In this document: piece after piece, positions 5,165-6,189 of the stretch
How positions within the stretch are numbered: position 1 is the first letter of the stretch
Layout of the letters: every line of letters starts with the position of its first letter
Assembly (NCBI GenBank): GCA_012513235.1
Contig: JAAZCO010000365.1
Coordinates: forward strand, 1-6,189
Reading direction: 5' to 3'
From: Gammaproteobacteria bacterium
Lineage (GTDB): Bacteria; Pseudomonadota; Gammaproteobacteria; Pseudomonadales; Pseudomonadaceae
DNA: 6,189 nt
Notes under the pieces: generated by a model
The model's input: the letters and a program-made list of their open reading frames with translations, nothing else
What the model was told of the DNA's origin: nothing
The model's database searches: none
Position numbers and translations under genes: made by a program

Positions 5165-5180
5165 GACAGCAGTTGCTGTC
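5165..5180 (+). terminator. Short hairpin directly after the thiolase stop, possible terminator
   Basis: GACAGC-AGTT-GCTGTC begins at the base after the thiolase TAA and forms a perfect 6-bp stem with a 4-nt loop. The following bases (AGTGCTGCGTCT) are not a T-run, so it is not a canonical intrinsic terminator. It could protect the 3' end of the mRNA or act with Rho. Confidence 0.4.
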
Positions 5181-5194
5181 AGTGCTGCGTCTAA

Positions 5195-5248
5195 CTTATC
5201 TGCTTGCAGGGCATTATTGTCGGTAGGCGGATAAGTGCTGCAGATAAG
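5195..5248. repeat. Nested inverted repeats in the thiolase-helicase intergenic region
   Basis: CTTATCTGC (5195-5203) pairs perfectly with GCAGATAAG (5240-5248) across a 36-nt loop. Two other pairings compete with it: CTTATC (5195-5200) with GATAAG at 5230-5235, and TGCAG (5205-5209) with CTGCA (5238-5242). As RNA these would be mutually exclusive stems; as DNA the GATAAG/CTTATC half-sites could be a repeated protein site. Confidence 0.4.
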
Positions 5249-5389
5249 CAGGCGTTATAGGCTGTCTCTGCTAAAATGCGCGTATGACCTCGTTCAATAT
5301 TGCTTAGCAATCTGCGCTTGTATGCGTGTATTTAAAGCTGAACTGATTCAATACCCGCCTGAATACGCTTGCGTAGCAGTGAGAGACTT
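5249..5389. other. Upstream region of the helicase-like gene
   Basis: No gene is visible here. There is a small perfect hairpin ATTGC-TTA-GCAAT (5299-5311) and an inverted pair ATTCA-N9-TGAAT (5346-5364). TAAAAT (5272-5277) resembles a -10 box, but no matching -35 lies at the right distance, so I do not assign the promoter. Confidence 0.4.
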
Positions 5390-6189
5390 ATGACTTTTTT
5401 ACCTTTGTATCGCACCGTTGCCCAAGAATTATCGATGGGTGCTTGGCCTGATTTTTTTCAAACTGCGACAGTGGCGCAACTGGCTGCAGTGCTGTGTGTG
5501 CAAAGTGCACAAAAACTGGCTCGTGAACAGGCTGCACAGGCCTCGATTGAGCGCCAGTTAGCGCAGATGATCAGTGCTGGATTGCAAGCGAATAATCTCA
5601 CTCCTTTGGCATTTCAGCATCTGGTCAGTGAGCGTTTTGCTGCTGAACAGTTTGCTGCTGGCTTATCCTATTTGGCCCAACTCAATGTCAGTCTGCTTGA
5701 TGATGAATACCCTGTAGATGAGCAGCGCTATTTGGATGCCGAAGGTCAATGGCGGTTTACCTTTAGTGCTGAGTATCAAGCAGAAATTAAGCCTTTGCAG
5801 CCGGTGTATTTTGCTGAATTTCAGGCCGAGCTATCCGTGACTGATCCGCAAAATAGAATGCTGCGTGAGTATTTGGCGGCTTCCGATGAGTCATTTAATG
5901 TGCAAGGCTATGCGGGGTCAGGTAAAACGCATTTAATCAGTCGTTTTGCCCAGCTACTACAGCCCGAGCGCACTTTGTTGTTGGCGCAAACCTATGGCCA
6001 GTTGCAAGCACTTAAACAGCGCGCCGGTGAGCAGTTTCCAGCCTTGACCTTTGCTCAAGCTGCGGGTCAGGTGTTGGACAGTAACTTATTGGCCAATAGC
6101 TGGCGCCTTAAAGATAAAGCCCGCATGCAGCAGACGTGGCAGGTCGCGCCCAGCCAAGTGGTGGCCTGGCTGAATATTCCTGCTGTAGC
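5390..6189 (+). CDS. ATPase of the superfamily 1 (UvrD-like) helicase type, N-terminal part (runs off right edge)
   Basis: The first 266 codons are present and open to the edge. Residues 1-140 are a family-specific lead-in, with a long Ala/Gln-rich, probably helical segment (about 24-67). The ATPase core then begins: VTDPQNRML with Q154 fits the Q-motif, and GYAGSGKTHLI (Walker A, K179) binds the ATP phosphates. LLLAQTYGQLQALKQRAG fits motif Ia and LTFAQAAGQVL fits the TFxxxxxxIL segment of UvrD/RecB relatives. The Walker B and C-terminal helicase motifs would lie beyond the window, so helicase activity is inferred. The ATG at 5390 follows GAGAGA (5381-5386), about 4-6 nt away. The gene is 225 bp from the thiolase and likely has its own promoter. 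The role, DNA repair or defence, cannot be decided from this fragment. Confidence 0.75.
   Translation, partial: MTFLPLYRTVAQELSMGAWPDFFQTATVAQLAAVLCVQSAQKLAREQAAQASIERQLAQMISAGLQANNLTPLAFQHLVSERFAAEQFAAGLSYLAQLNVSLLDDEYPVDEQRYLDAEGQWRFTFSAEYQAEIKPLQPVYFAEFQAELSVTDPQNRMLREYLAASDESFNVQGYAGSGKTHLISRFAQLLQPERTLLLAQTYGQLQALKQRAGEQFPALTFAQAAGQVLDSNLLANSWRLKDKARMQQTWQVAPSQVVAWLNIPAV

Overview
The window reads as chromosomal DNA of a gammaproteobacterium. Base composition is near 50% GC by eye, genes are closely packed, and the protein families are ones common in Pseudomonas-like bacteria; a lower-GC member of the Pseudomonadaceae is my best guess, made without any search. I see no insertion sequence, phage gene, CRISPR array, tRNA or rRNA.

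Layout, left to right. (1) At the left edge, the first 37 codons of a minus-strand gene for an exported or membrane-anchored protein, preceded by a compact control region with two related inverted repeats. (2) A minus-strand class I SAM-dependent methyltransferase (405-1292) with a very acidic N-terminal tail and an extra C-terminal domain. (3) About 300 bp of divergent intergenic DNA, then a plus-strand gene for an exported histidine phosphatase (1600-2256). (4) Convergent with it, a tight three-gene minus-strand operon, transcribed in the order VOC/glyoxalase-fold protein (3617-3246), ChrR-type double cupin (3234-2524) and small TIGR03643/DUF2805 protein (2527-2273). Gaps are 11 bp and a 4-bp ATGA overlap. 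(5) A 300-bp divergent region with candidate promoters for both sides and a diverged copy of a sequence also seen near 300-400. (6) A plus-strand BktB-type thiolase (3971-5164) with a complete catalytic triad. (7) A 225-bp intergenic stretch with nested inverted repeats. (8) The first 266 codons of a plus-strand ATPase with the Q-motif and Walker A of superfamily 1 helicases, running off the right edge.

The clearest functional unit is the three-gene operon. Both cupin modules keep the His-x-His-x3-Glu...His metal set with exactly the spacing I recall for the ChrR cupin domain, but the N-terminal anti-sigma domain is absent. This suggests a metal-binding sensor or enzyme rather than an anti-sigma factor. 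Its grouping with a VOC protein and a TIGR03643 protein is compatible with a stress-response role, but that is inference. The other genes are housekeeping or accessory and show no shared pathway. I found no strong evidence of a wholly new system. The most promising leads are the operon, the acidic-tailed methyltransferase and the intergenic repeat pair.
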